Below, in pieces: positions 10,672-21,450 of a DNA stretch of 64,000 nt. The stretch spans positions 62,001 through 126,000 of the forward strand of contig JALQPE010002422.1 of the NCBI GenBank assembly GCA_030407315.1. The letters are read 5' to 3'. Under the pieces are notes generated by a model. It ran no database searches. It was given only the letters and a program-made list of their open reading frames with translations, and was not told the DNA's origin. Position 1 is the first letter of the stretch. Each line of letters begins with the position of its first letter. Both the position numbers and the translations under genes were made by a program. Source of the stretch: Asparagopsis taxiformis (lineage: Eukaryota; Rhodophyta; Florideophyceae; Bonnemaisoniales; Bonnemaisoniaceae).

Positions 10672-11073
10672 TTACAGCAAAGTCATCGTTACGATGATTT
10701 TGCTGTAAGAAAACGTTTCCATTACAGTGGCCAAGAATTTTTACCGGGTAAAAAAATCGTGGCAGCTGTAATGATTTGCTTTCTTACAGCAAAGTCATCG
10801 TAACGATGACTTTGCTGTAAGGAACCGTTTCCTTGCAGTGGCCGAAGAACTTTTTACCGGGTAAAAAATCAGCAAGAAATTTTACCGGGTAAAAAAATTG
10901 TGGCCGCTGTAATGATTTGCTTTCTTACAGCAAAGTCATCGTTACGATGACTTTTCTGTAAGAAAACGTTTCATTACAGCGGCCACAATTTTTTTACCCG
11001 GTAAAGAAATCATGGCTGCTGTAATGTTTTCTTTTCTTACAGCAAAGTCATCGTAACGATGACTTTGCTGTAA
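10672..11073. repeat. Palindrome cluster 1 (four 37-bp palindromes) downstream of the transposase
   Basis: Four copies (10672, 10784, 10925, 11037) of a palindrome with 17-nt arms TTACAGCAAAGTCATCG around a 3-nt centre. The centre reads TTA in copies 1 and 3 and TAA in copies 2 and 4, so orientations alternate. Between them lie shorter dyads around TTTACCGGGTAAA and paired CATTACAG/CTGTAATG motifs. Confidence 0.85.
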
Positions 11074-11772
11074 GAAAACGTTTCATTACAGCAAATTCAT
11101 CGATAGTTAAGGTTAAGTAACCAACTTTAGGATGTCCAGAGGACCTGCTCGTTGTAAGGAATAAGGAATATTGATCAACTGACGAGGAGGAAGCATTTTG
11201 AATCGACTAGGGTAGGAACGCAATGAGATTTGGTATGCAAGAAAACTGAATCGCAGTAGTGAATAGGTAGTTGAAATGAATTCATATTGATGTTCTTTGG
11301 TGTATTGTCCATTGGAGCACATTGAAAACCATTTATATGATCACCGTTTAAATAGTCTATGAATCCTTTGCAGCCGAGTACGCCAATAGGAAGAAATTCA
11401 AGCAGTGGCCTGCACGGGAACCGGTTATTTGTGAGTAGCAAAAGTTAGTGTAGAAATGAATTTTCAGACTTGTAGGAGAGGTGGATCGTAGTAAATGTAT
11501 AAAACTCACGTAGAATCGATTGATAGGAATCAATGGTACGGAAGAAGAAGCGAGGTGGAGAGTGTGGATGAAATAGGTTGTTGGAATATGAATGATAATT
11601 GACGTGGTGAGGTAAACGGGTTCGATTGCATTATATGCGCTAGAGGTACATACTATTAGGTGTAGATTGATGGAAAGGGCTAAACGCTTTGTGGAGGTAT
11701 CAGGATCAGGTAGAGTCAGAGGTGCTGAGCGGGTGCAGCGTAAGGTTCATCAGGACTGAACGTAGGTAGGGA
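11074..11772. other. Intergenic, AT-rich; presumed promoter of the ParB-like gene
   Basis: No coding frame or repeat that I can support. It lies between palindrome cluster 1 and the ParB-like gene and should hold that gene's promoter. Confidence 0.4.
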
Positions 11773-13635
11773 ATGTCTTGTCCGGACAGTATAAGAGAGG
11801 AAGCTGAGAGACGGGAAGCGCACTCGGAGGTACCACAATTGTGGATTTCATCGTCTACACAACATTTGAACAGAGAACTGATTGAACGAACTGAGATTGC
11901 AGGGATTACAATGGGAGACAATAGTATCATGAATACTACAGCGGAGAAGAGCAATTCTCCTTCTGCTGAAGAGAAAAGCATCACTATTGCTCAGTACAGC
12001 TCTTCTAAAGTGCAAGTTGATCCTCGCAAAGTGAAATTTCCGACAGTGACCTCCCGTTTGGTGCGACCGGGTCGTGTAAACGAACTGGCCAGCATTTTCA
12101 TGGATAGAGGTTTCTCTACCACTGGAACTATGATTACAGTCTGCAAAATGGAAGATAACGAAGGAGACGAGTTTTACTGCATCGATGGCTCTCATCGCAT
12201 AGCTGCTCTGCAACTATGCCTGGAGAAGTACTCAGGAAAGAACAGGGATTCCTTGGAATTGGTTTGGGTACAACAGTTGATTGCGCAGAACGGGCGTCTA
12301 ATTTTCGATGCGCTGGAGGTTCTGAAACTGTCTCTCGAAGCCAATATACAAACTCACGATGTCGCTTCTGTGAGCATTGCCGACAATGTCTGTGCGGTCA
12401 TAGAGTTTCTCAGGTTTTCCAACCAGATGGATCTTCCTGTTGTCCGGCTTATTCCTATTCTGGAAGAAGTGAGCTATATTCTGCCGTCCGACAGGAACCG
12501 TTCGGAGAACTCGTATAGGCAGTACATCAACATTGCGAAGGGGTTCAATCGCACAGACAGCGTTGCTTTCGTGTACTGGAGCTCTATCCCTAGCGTTTAC
12601 AATGCTTTGGATAGGAACAGAGAAATCGAGGATGCAAGAACCGAGGGAAGAGATCCGGACTTTTCTCGAATTGACTCTGCCGATATGTACGGGTGCGTGC
12701 TCGATCTTGTCAATAACGCAATATTCCGCAATGGCACGGACGGACGCGGGACGCGCGATAAGGAGTGGTTCCAGTGGTTTGTGCTCGAGATGACAGCGTC
12801 GTGGACAAGGATGAGGAGGAAGAGAGGACTTGTCAGAAATATCGGAAGCGGAAGCCCGTTCACGATGCGCACTTGGCTACTGGCTCTGTTGGCCATCTAT
12901 GATATGGCAGAGGTCGTCCGCAAATGGTTGAACTCTGCAACGATGGAGGAATTCGTGCGAACGGATTTGGCAGCAGAAAACGCGAAGGAGGTCGGGGATA
13001 ATGATCATCGCATTGGAGAGCGCATTGTATTCGTCCTTGTCGACTTTCATGACGACGTGGTAGACAGTAGCAGTCTGAGAACCAAGAACGGGATGTTTAC
13101 AAACAGTTTTTACGACAAACTGGAATATGCTACCGGGACAAAGGCAATGCAGGAGACGAAAGCGGAGGAGGAGAGGGAACGGAATCGCATGACCCCCGGA
13201 GAAATAGAAAAAGCACTTGTTGATGGCGCCAAAGCAGAAGACGAAGAAGCACCTACTGCCGCAGAACAGGGAAATAATTCTACAGAGAAGGAAACTGTGG
13301 AAACTTCTGGTCCTGTTCAAGCAGAAGAAGGAGTATCTGCCGAAGCCCAAGCAGAGCAGGAAGTTTCTGCTGTTGTGGAGGAAGAACAGGAAATTACTCC
13401 AAATGTGGTGGCTGAAGAAGTGATTCCTGCTGTCGCGACGAAAGCAATAGAAGAGGCACCTCTGAGCACCCCGAAAGAAGCAGAAGACCGTCCTGCCGCA
13501 GCAAAAGAGGGAGGACAGGAACGTCCTGCCACGCGTCTTGCAGCAGTTGAGAAGAGGGAAGCAGAACGTCTTGCTGTTCTCCAAAAAGAACAGGAACGAA
13601 GCTGCCTTTATGCGTTCCTTCCAACTCGAGAATGA
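11773..13635 (+). CDS. ParB-like (ParB/sulfiredoxin-fold) protein, copy 1
   Basis: 620 residues. Residues about 75-145 fit the ParB/Srx-like domain: an R.V....V..L....GF pattern ends in YCIDGSHRIAAL, the DGxHR signature (D138-R142). Residues about 188-215 (LEANIQTHDVASVSIADN) resemble the ENLQR-type segment that opens the ParB helix-turn-helix region, followed by a helical stretch to about 470. The last 140 residues are Glu/Ala-rich low complexity. Stop and next start overlap as ATGA with the dioxygenase gene. In copy 2 the two are a single frame, so this looks like one protein split by a 1-nt shift. An alternative start is Met 47 at 11911. DNA binding is inferred, and a nuclease or CTPase role is also possible for the fold. 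Confidence 0.65.
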   Translation: MSCPDSIREEAERREAHSEVPQLWISSSTQHLNRELIERTEIAGITMGDNSIMNTTAEKSNSPSAEEKSITIAQYSSSKVQVDPRKVKFPTVTSRLVRPGRVNELASIFMDRGFSTTGTMITVCKMEDNEGDEFYCIDGSHRIAALQLCLEKYSGKNRDSLELVWVQQLIAQNGRLIFDALEVLKLSLEANIQTHDVASVSIADNVCAVIEFLRFSNQMDLPVVRLIPILEEVSYILPSDRNRSENSYRQYINIAKGFNRTDSVAFVYWSSIPSVYNALDRNREIEDARTEGRDPDFSRIDSADMYGCVLDLVNNAIFRNGTDGRGTRDKEWFQWFVLEMTASWTRMRRKRGLVRNIGSGSPFTMRTWLLALLAIYDMAEVVRKWLNSATMEEFVRTDLAAENAKEVGDNDHRIGERIVFVLVDFHDDVVDSSSLRTKNGMFTNSFYDKLEYATGTKAMQETKAEEERERNRMTPGEIEKALVDGAKAEDEEAPTAAEQGNNSTEKETVETSGPVQAEEGVSAEAQAEQEVSAVVEEEQEITPNVVAEEVIPAVATKAIEEAPLSTPKEAEDRPAAAKEGGQERPATRLAAVEKREAERLAVLQKEQERSCLYAFLPTRE

Positions 13636-14510
13636 AGTATTATATCACAGAAGAAGACATTGATACAATCCGGACGGAGATAATGGAAGCAGCTGCAGGC
13701 TACTCTACTTTGGTATGTCCCCTCGGTTCTTGTGAAAGCCAACAATACTTCAGCTACCAGAGAAGAATGATCGACGAGCTTGGTTACGTGGTGTTGCAAG
13801 ACATTTTCTCTTCTACTACAGTGGGAGCAGCTACGCACGAGTTATTCACACAGATGGCCAGCACATTCCAAGGTACTACAAGTGGCTCAAGTGCAAGTCA
13901 GAAGAACCCGTGGAAACCACTTCGACCGAAAGACAGCACTGGTGTATTCAAGACGGACCGGAAAAGCATCTGCGATGACCTTGAGCAAGAAAGCGCGCGG
14001 CAGTACAGGAACAAGCTGATTCTGGAGCTAGGTAAGGCGATTTGTGCGGAGAACCTGAAGCTCGGGTTTGGAAGAGAAGAAGCGGTGGTCTTTCCAGAAA
14101 CGGGTCTTCGTCTGATTTTGACCGCAGAAGGTAGTCAGGAGCAACTTATGCATACCGATGTTCCCGTCCGTGAGGGAACTGGAACTGGTCCTCTCAACTC
14201 GCCATCATATTTCATGATGGCTGCTGGTGCGGATGGGTTCATCATTCGTATCGCCAAGTTCAGCCATGTGTGCCTAAGTCATCCAGCGAAAGACAAGTAC
14301 CGCGTGCCAGTGACGAACGTGCGCATCCCACCGTATTCCCTGCTTGTATGCCGAACGGACGTGTATCACGGAGGAATGGGATTCGCGGAGGGTCGTTCTT
14401 CGGTGAGGTACCAGCATCCTATCCGGTCCCATCTATCACTGCGAACTTCCAGGGAGAAGTTGCTACAGCCTCCCTTCAATGTCAACTACTGGGAGCGTTT
14501 AGATATCTGA
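13632..14510 (+). CDS. Fe(II)/2-oxoglutarate-dependent dioxygenase-like protein, copy 1
   Basis: 292 residues. The double-stranded beta-helix signature is complete: HTD (H174, D176) for iron, a distal His in DVYHGGMGF (H246) and an Arg 19 residues on (R265, in HPIRSH), which in this family binds 2-oxoglutarate. Between them runs a conserved PSYFMM..GADGF segment shared with copy 2. The family oxidises or demethylates nucleic acids, proteins or small molecules; the substrate here is unknown. Fusion to a ParB-like domain in copy 2 and residence in a transposon recall the TET/JBP genes of fungal KDZ transposons, but I cannot show membership of TET/JBP. The start ATG overlaps the ParB-like stop by 4 nt. 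Confidence 0.65.
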   Translation: MKYYITEEDIDTIRTEIMEAAAGYSTLVCPLGSCESQQYFSYQRRMIDELGYVVLQDIFSSTTVGAATHELFTQMASTFQGTTSGSSASQKNPWKPLRPKDSTGVFKTDRKSICDDLEQESARQYRNKLILELGKAICAENLKLGFGREEAVVFPETGLRLILTAEGSQEQLMHTDVPVREGTGTGPLNSPSYFMMAAGADGFIIRIAKFSHVCLSHPAKDKYRVPVTNVRIPPYSLLVCRTDVYHGGMGFAEGRSSVRYQHPIRSHLSLRTSREKLLQPPFNVNYWERLDI

Positions 14511-14760
14511 TGAAATTAGTTCTTAATAGCATTCTATGGCAGGCATCAAGGCCGCCTTCAAGTAAACGATGAAAGTTAGGCTAGTACATGACGTTTGCGT
14601 ATGTAGACGGGTCAGGGGATATACAATACTCAATTTAATATGAGAAGGGAGGAAACTATGGCGGGCACTACTAGAATAGAACAAGGTAATATCGCAGTCG
14701 TCTTTGGTTGCAACATTGAGGTGAGGAAGGCTTACAGATGATGCAGTTTCGCTGGGGTGC

Positions 14761-14937
14761 TGACAGCAAAGTCATCGTTACGATGACTTTGCTGTAAGAA
14801 ATCAAATCATTACAGCGGCCACAATTTTTTACCGGGTAAAAAATTCTTGCTGATTTTTTTACCCGGTAAAATTATCTCACCACTGTAATCAAACCTTTCC
14901 TTACAGCAAAGTCATCGTAACGATGACTTTGCTGTAA
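14761..14937. repeat. Palindrome cluster 2 (two copies)
   Basis: Copies at 14761 (centre TTA) and 14901 (centre TAA), in opposite orientation, around a spacer with TTTACCGGGTAAA-type dyads. They lie 250 nt downstream of the dioxygenase stop. Confidence 0.85.
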
Positions 14938-15537
14938 GCATCCCGGTAAACGGCTTCGGCTGTAAGCGGTTGGGAGTTTCGTCCGTCTCCCACCCTGGGA
15001 AGGGTGAGAAGGGAAGTGTGGAGCCGGGAACATCGTACAACGATGGTTTGGACGACTGTTGACGGCTCTGGGGAGCACTCTGCGTCGTGCAAGCCTGGTT
15101 TGCGCTGGCTGCACTACCTGGTATTGAACGGTTCTGTGCGCAAAGTTTACTCATGAAGGAGGTAGGGTGTTGTGTACCACACCAACCATAGTTACTAAAA
15201 TTTGCAGTGTACTCTAGTGATGTAATTATTATTCTAGTTTCTAACTATACAATGATATTAAGTAAGTCAGATGTGCACAGAGCATGGTCTAAGCCTAGCA
15301 CGGTAGAGAAAGATGGAAGAAAGATGGAAGGGTAGGCATGCAGAAGTATGAAGGCAGCAGTATGTGTAGACTATGGCAGTGGTAAGAAAATATTTCATGC
15401 ACCAAAGGGTGGGCAGAGTGACATTAGAGAGGTGGTGTGTAGGGGAAAGGTAGGTGGAGATGATGAAGGAGGACAACAGAAACGAGAGCGAGGGTTGAGA
15501 CCAACGGCTTACAGATGGAGCAGTTTACCAGGGATGC

Positions 15538-15860
15538 TTACAGCAAAGTCATCGTTACGATGACTTTGCTGTAAGGAAAGGTTTCATTACAGTGGCCATG
15601 ATTTCTTTACCCGGTAAAAAAATTCCTGGCCGCTGTAATGAAACGTTTTCTTACAGCAAAGTCATCGTAACGATGACTTTGCTGACCCATGCTTTAAAAT
15701 GGCTGTAATGAAACGTTACAGCAAATCGTAACGATGACTTTGCTGTCAGGAAACAAAACATTACAGTGGCCATGATTTCTTTACCCGGTAAAAAAATCCT
15801 GGCCTCTGTAATGAAACGTTTCCTTACAGCAAAGTCATCGTAACGATGGCTTTGCTGTAA
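15538..15860. repeat. Palindrome cluster 3 (four copies, two degenerate)
   Basis: Copies at 15538, 15651 (truncated right arm), 15717 (lacks GTC in the left arm) and 15824. Outer flanks form an imperfect inverted repeat of CTTACAG...GTTTACC...GGAT, as in a foldback element. Confidence 0.8.
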
Positions 15861-16093
15861 GGATCCTTGGTAAACTGCCTGAGCTGTAATTGTCGTACAA
15901 CGAAAAGTGATGTGGAAGGTTCGGATTGGTCAACCGCTGAATATCATTACCAGGGTGTATACTAATAGGAATATGTCAGATCTCTAAGTTTCGCCTATCT
16001 TACTCAGCTTACGCAGCAAAACAGCTTGTCGTTCAGATCTTCTTCTCTCTTTCTCAATCTTTCACTCTTCGTTTGTCATCACTCACCAAAGCA

Positions 16094-19000
16094 ATGGCTC
16101 AACAATCCCCCAACGCTTTCGACCGCCAGGTGCGCTCTGCCAGCCGCCGTGACAACGATTCTCCCACTCCTTCTCCCTCTCCTTCTCCTTCTCTGGCCCC
16201 CCCTGTCCCCATGGACGTTTGCGAAGCTGCTGCAGCGCTGACCCAGCTCAGCCCAGCACCTAAGCCCGTCCCCTCCCCCCCTTCCGCTTCCGATCCCGCG
16301 GTTGTCCCGACAATCGACGCTGGCGTTCCCGCAACTCCGCTTCCGGCTCAATCTGCCGAAGCGGCGCCAGCCGTCGAGGGATCTGGTGCTCCTCTGCCTA
16401 GCTCGCCTGCTCCGGACATGATCATCGCGTCCGGCAGCGACTTGGCAGAGGATGCGGAGAAGGTCGATGATCACAACGCTCGTGACATCGTACCGAACAA
16501 GCCTCTCCGCAGCACCAGGCTGGCCTACCCTGGCACAGTGCCCATCCCGGTGGATGTGGACTACGACATAAGTCCGGAGAGCTGCCGAAACATTCCAGTC
16601 TTCATTTCCCCTCTGGATGTTTCTCCTCCGGCAGTCGTGTCCAGGGTGGTCAGGCCGCATCGCGTTGATGAGTTGAAGAAAACGTTTCTCACTCAGGGAT
16701 TTTCCGTGATTGCTTCACGCGTGTCCGTCTGCGAGGTGATTGATTCCAATGCAAAAGTACGACTGCAATACGTCGATGGATCTCACCGAGTGACCGCGTT
16801 GAAGGCCATTCTCGAGTCGGCTGGACCTGCTCCTGCGAAGGACAGTCCAGAGTGGGAGGAGTTTGTCAAGTCTGACATCTACCGTCGCTTTGGAACTATT
16901 CCAGTCGACTTTCTCCTCCCACCGACTCGGCTTGGCCGGGATGTCTTCTGCTCCGAAGAAGTACTCCCGCTTTCACGGCTGATGAACTTCCACACCCACA
17001 ATGTCAGCGAGGTAACAGTTGCTGACAATGTGTGCTCTGTGATGGAGTTCATCAATATCCACCGCCTGGGAAAGAAGAAGATCGAGCCGACCGTTCAATA
17101 CATTAAAGAACGGAAAGCGCTGAGCTGGATTCGTCCGAGACAGCTCATGCGCTACGTCTCGATCGCGCGAGGGTTCAAGACCATTGAAAGCCCTGCTTTC
17201 AAGTACTGGTCGAGCATCCCGAACAGGCCGGAGTTCGTGCAGTTCTCTTCGACCGAGGATCTGGCTGGTTGTACGGTGAACTTGTTGTTCAATGGGTCGT
17301 TCAGGAGTGCTCCGGATGTGCAGAAGTGTTTCATCCTGGAGATGACGGCGCGCTACACTTGTAGCCGTCGGTCGGCCGGGCTGAAACCGTACTCGGTTGG
17401 TACCATTGGGCAGGAATGGATTGCTGGTTTGTTGGAAATCTTCGGGTACGTGAAGGAGGTGGCCGAGTACTGGAACGTGTCGGATGTGTTGAGGATGCTG
17501 GATGGGTCAATTCCCAGCGGGGTGACCCGAGCAAGAGCTTCGACATTCGCTCGCGCGTTGTCGAAGTTCTTGCTCAGATGGTCCCCAAGAAGGGGTGCTG
17601 GGCAGACTTCCGTCCCAAGGAAGGCCCCCCCGATGGTTACAGTTACGAAAATATTTTTCCCCGTAAGAAGTCTGTCTTCGGGAAGGACGCCAGGAAAATG
17701 CTCCTGCGCGTCACTGGGTACCGCGACATGCAATGCGGAAACGCTTTCACGCGATGTACCCAGACATCCCACATGCTGCGCTCCCAGCCACATGTGGTGA
17801 TGATGCCCCCATCCCTTCCTCTTCCAATTCCTTGCCCATCCCTTCATCCTCCATTCCTTTGCCCCCACCACCTCAACTGGAATCTTCCAGCAATTCCGAG
17901 GTTGCCCCTGTTCCTGTCTCTACCCCTGCCGTGTCGGCATCCTCCCCTGCGGTGACCCCGGTCAAGCCGACTGCGCGTGGTCCCCAGGATGGCAGCGAAC
18001 GCTCTGGTCCAGTTTCCCACGCCGGGACTGGTACCCCCAACCGTCCTGTCCAAGCCGCGCAGGAGCAGGTCTCACCGGCTTCGCAGCCTGAGCCTGCGAC
18101 TCCGGCTGCCGAGCAGCACCCTGCTGCTCCGGCCCCCGCTGTCGAAGCTTCCCGTTCTGCATCTGCTAGCAGTTCGGGAAGCTCCAGCGATGACAGTTTC
18201 GTCCCTTCACCATCCGGTGGGGTTGGACAGAAGACGGTTGCGAGGATTTCGACGGAGGGCCCTACTCCCGAGAATGTGGTCGAGGGCAGCAGTGCGAAGG
18301 GCGGTGCAGATCCTGACGAAGATGTCATTGAAGTCAGTGATTCTGCACCGCCCGGAGTGGAAACTTCTGGGAGGAAAGTGATGCCCAGAAGGAGTACCCG
18401 CCTGCAAGCGAGTCGTTCCGGTCGTGGTGGAACGGCGGGTGGTGCTGTGGAGGTCGTCGAGCTGGAGAGCGCCCCCGAGGATGCGGGTGAAAACTCCATC
18501 CTCGGGAAGCGTAACTTGGAAGCCGCTTCTGCGACGCCCGAGCCTTCTACCAAAAAGAGAAGGCTCGGTGAGACTTCATCAAAGTCGTCGTCAAAGAAAT
18601 CCAAGTCGGCTTCCCGAGGTCGCTCTCGGGAGCCGGTTCTCCAGTTCGACGACGCCCAGGAGAATCCCATTCCCGACAGCATCGTCGATGAGAATGTGGC
18701 CGCCGTTCTCCCCAGCGCAATTGCGTCTGGCAGCCGGATGAAGTACTATATGGAAAGTACGACGGTGGAGACGGTTCGGGCGGAAATGAGGGCGGCAGCA
18801 TTCCAGGCAGCTGCATCGCCGGGTGCTGAGGATACGGTGGTGGACAGTACTTTGCGGTGAAGAAGGCATTGTTGGAAAACTTGGGGGTTATTGTTTTGGA
18901 AGGCCTGTTGGCATCGTCCACGGCTGGTAATGCGACGCATGAGTTGTTCGGTCACTTCGCTAGGCAGTTCCCGCTGGTTGAGGAGGTTGAAAAACCCTCC

Positions 19001-19722
19001 CAGCAGTCTGATTCTAACGATGACGACAGGGAGCCACAGGACGAGCCGCCAGCTTTCGCAAAGCCCGGCTTCGATCCTTCGCCGTGGCAGTTCATCCACA
19101 ACGTGGGTGATGCGAAGGACCGCATCGATGGTGGTCGTGGGCGCCTCTCTCTGCCGCGGCGTGAGTTGTGCGACAAGTTGGAGGAGGGGAATTTGGAGAT
19201 GTATAAGAACAAGTTGGTGGCAGAGCTTGCTCTTGGTGTTTGTGCGGAGTTCTTGAAGTTGGGAATGGAGGGTGAGGATCCTGTCTTCTTCCCGAAGACA
19301 GGATTGCGGCTGCTTCTTACAGCAGATGGGGCTGCGGACCAGGATGGGCACACGGACTTCAAGGTAGCGACGAATAGTGTTGCAGGACCTACCGAGTCTC
19401 CATCATATTTCATGATGTCGAGCGGAGCAGATGGATTCTCTATAGTAGTTGCCCCTTATAGTCATGTATGCCTGGCCAATCCGGGCGCCGATATGTGGAA
19501 GGTTCCCATTCATCTTTATGTGCCACCCTATTCCGTATTGGTTGGTCGCGGTGACCTTTACCATTACGGGGTCGGCTTCAGCGCGGAGATCTTCCTGCAG
19601 GCGAGAAGTTAGTCTATGGCCTGCCCACGCGCGGCCACATCTACTTGAAGACGGAGAAGGACGTCCTCACGGACCACATCCACACCGTCGAATATTACAA
19701 GTACGATAGGAGCAATAGATAG
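16094..19722 (+). pseudogene. ParB-like/2-oxoglutarate dioxygenase fusion, copy 2, with four frameshifts
   Basis: Homologous along its length to the two genes at 11773-14510. A Pro/Ala/Ser-rich N-terminus is followed by the ParB-like signature YVDGSHRVTAL (about 16770), the NFHTHNVSEVTVADN segment, a long Ser/Pro/Glu linker with NLS-like KKRR, then the dioxygenase (HTD near 19349, YHYGVGF near 19560, PTRGH near 19630). No stop separates linker and dioxygenase start (MKYYM at 18738), so this copy shows the fused architecture. The frame breaks near 17519, 17733, 18842 and 19600, always in the same direction. At 17519 the element 2 copy has the extra base. The breaks could be decay or single-base sequencing losses. 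Start chosen at ATG 16094. Confidence 0.7.
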
Positions 19723-20227
19723 CATATCAGAAGTATTAAAACCTATACTACTGTTCCCTGCTATAAAGTTCTGTCTTTCTCATCTCAACATTGTTACCTT
19801 AGCCCATTTTTCAGTTCTCATCTATACATCTGTCCTTCATCTCATAGTTTAGTGCTACTCAGCAGATTGCTTGCTACTTTTTAATATTAGTCTACAACGT
19901 TATATGATTTTACTAGCTAGGCCGTAGGGGGAGACTAGTTTCAACCCTTGACAACGCGCAGATTTCGACTACGAGAGCCGTCACTGTGATAAATTATTTG
20001 TAGAATTTTCGTCTATCTTCCCACCTACACTAGGCTACCTATATATATACAGGGTATAACCTGAACAGAGACCACGTGAGGTAAAATACTCCTGAGAGCT
20101 GCTCACAGCCGTACAGACCTTTGCTGAGCAATTTACCCGACTTCAAACTTCGCTTCTTACCTTTACCAGGATGAGAGAAGGACGAAACTCCCTGCTGCTT
20201 ACAGCCGAAGCCGTTTACCAGGGTTCC

Positions 20228-20516
20228 TTACAGCAAAGTCATCGTAACGATGACTTTGCTGTAAGGAACCGTTTCCTTGCAGTGGCCGAAGAATTTTTTA
20301 CCGGGTAAAAAATCAGCAAGAAATTTTACCGGGTAAAAAAATTGTGGCCGCTGTAATGATTTGCTTTCTTACAGCAAAGTCATCGTTACGATGACTTTGC
20401 TGTAAGAAAACGTTTCATTACAGCGGCCACAATTTTTTACCCGGTAAAGAAATCATGGCTGCTGTAATGATTTGTTTTCTTACAGCAAAGTCATCGTAAC
20501 GATGACTTTGCTGTCA
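20228..20516. repeat. Palindrome cluster 4 (three copies)
   Basis: Copies at 20228 (TAA), 20369 (TTA) and 20480 (TAA), with the same spacers as cluster 1. Confidence 0.85.
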
Positions 20517-21108
20517 GCACCCCGCCGGAACTGCCAAAGCTGTAAGCAGTCTGGCTTCACCCTCTCCCCCATTTCTCTACTCCGCCTTCATCATCCCAGT
20601 CTCTCTGGTGACGACTGACGCCTTTCGTTTCCCCCCTCACGCCCCCTCTCGCAATGAAATACTCGTCTATTACCACGATAGGCTACTCGTACTGCCGCCT
20701 TAATTTTCCTCTACACACACCCTCCCATCCGTCTCTTCCGTACTACGATCCTAGGCTATCCTACCTTACGATTATAGTTGTATAGTGAGTAGCTAGAGTC
20801 CTACTTATTGACGACTATAGTGCACCGGAACCGGCGCCGGTTCCCGCCCGGGCGGGTTAAATATATATTTTATGCCGTGAGGCACAGGTACCATATGGTC
20901 GCTGTGGCTCACGGCACAAGGAGTAGATTTTGCCACCAACAGCCGTCCAAACCATCCTCTCGTGATGTTCCCTACTTCACACTTCGCTTCTCACGTGAGA
21001 CAGCAGGGAGTTTCTTCCTTCTCCGATCTTGGTAAAGGTACCTTTACCAAGATGGGAGAAGGACGAAACTCCCTGCTGCTTACAGCCGAAGCCGTTTACC
21101 AGGGTTCC

Positions 21109-21145
21109 TTACAGCAAAGTCATCGTAACGATGACTTTGCTGTCA
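21109..21145. repeat. Single 37-bp palindrome 3' of the methyltransferase gene
   Basis: One copy (centre TAA), about 300 nt beyond the methyltransferase stop. The flanking GCTTACAGCCGAAGCCGTTT sequence also flanks cluster 4 (20198). Confidence 0.85.
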
Positions 21146-21450
21146 GCATCCCCGGTAAACGGCCCGCACTGTAATGGGGTGACTGCTTCTCCTACATCGC
21201 TCTGTTACTGGTGTTCTACATGCTGCGTTGCTACACAATTTCGCACTCACATCTTTCTAGTTTCTCTCCTTTTCGTATCCATAGGTATAGCAGTAGAAAA
21301 GTGGATAGTTTGCACTCCAGGCCGCAGATGCCTTCCTGCAGTCATGTCACGATTGTTGTAGTGTAGTCTATAATATCTAGCGCTCTTGGAAGATGATGCA
21401 CAGTCTATTGTCTCTGTCAATGCGTGTTTACTCAAATCTATCAAAGTAGC

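Larger units (their letters stand above)
14511..16093. other. Intergenic region with two palindrome clusters; promoter of copy 2
   Basis: Contains palindrome clusters at 14761-14937 and 15538-15860. Their arms (15290-15535 on the left, 14940-15150 on the right) recur at 39590-41480. Immediately before the ATG at 16094 lies a pyrimidine-rich leader (16030-16080) and a good start context (CAAAGCAATGG). No gene seen. Confidence 0.6.
19723..21450. other. Intergenic region between convergent genes, with palindromes
   Basis: Lies between the 3' ends of ParB/dioxygenase copy 2 (plus) and the methyltransferase gene (minus). Holds palindrome cluster 4 and a single palindrome at 21109. The part 19723-20230 is conserved in element 2 (37552-37980). 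No gene. Confidence 0.6.

Noticed and set aside
16073..16093. Upstream start of the ParB-like copy 2 at 16073
   Set aside because: That codon is TTG. The ATG at 16094 has a good context and follows a pyrimidine-rich leader.
18857..19612. Independent gene starting at 18857
   Set aside because: The codon is GTG and homology to copy 1 begins upstream in another frame, so it is the second part of a frameshifted dioxygenase.
20228..21145. Palindromes as rho-independent terminators
   Set aside because: That mechanism is bacterial; the hairpins lack consistent T-runs and the setting is eukaryotic. A different 3'-end role remains possible.
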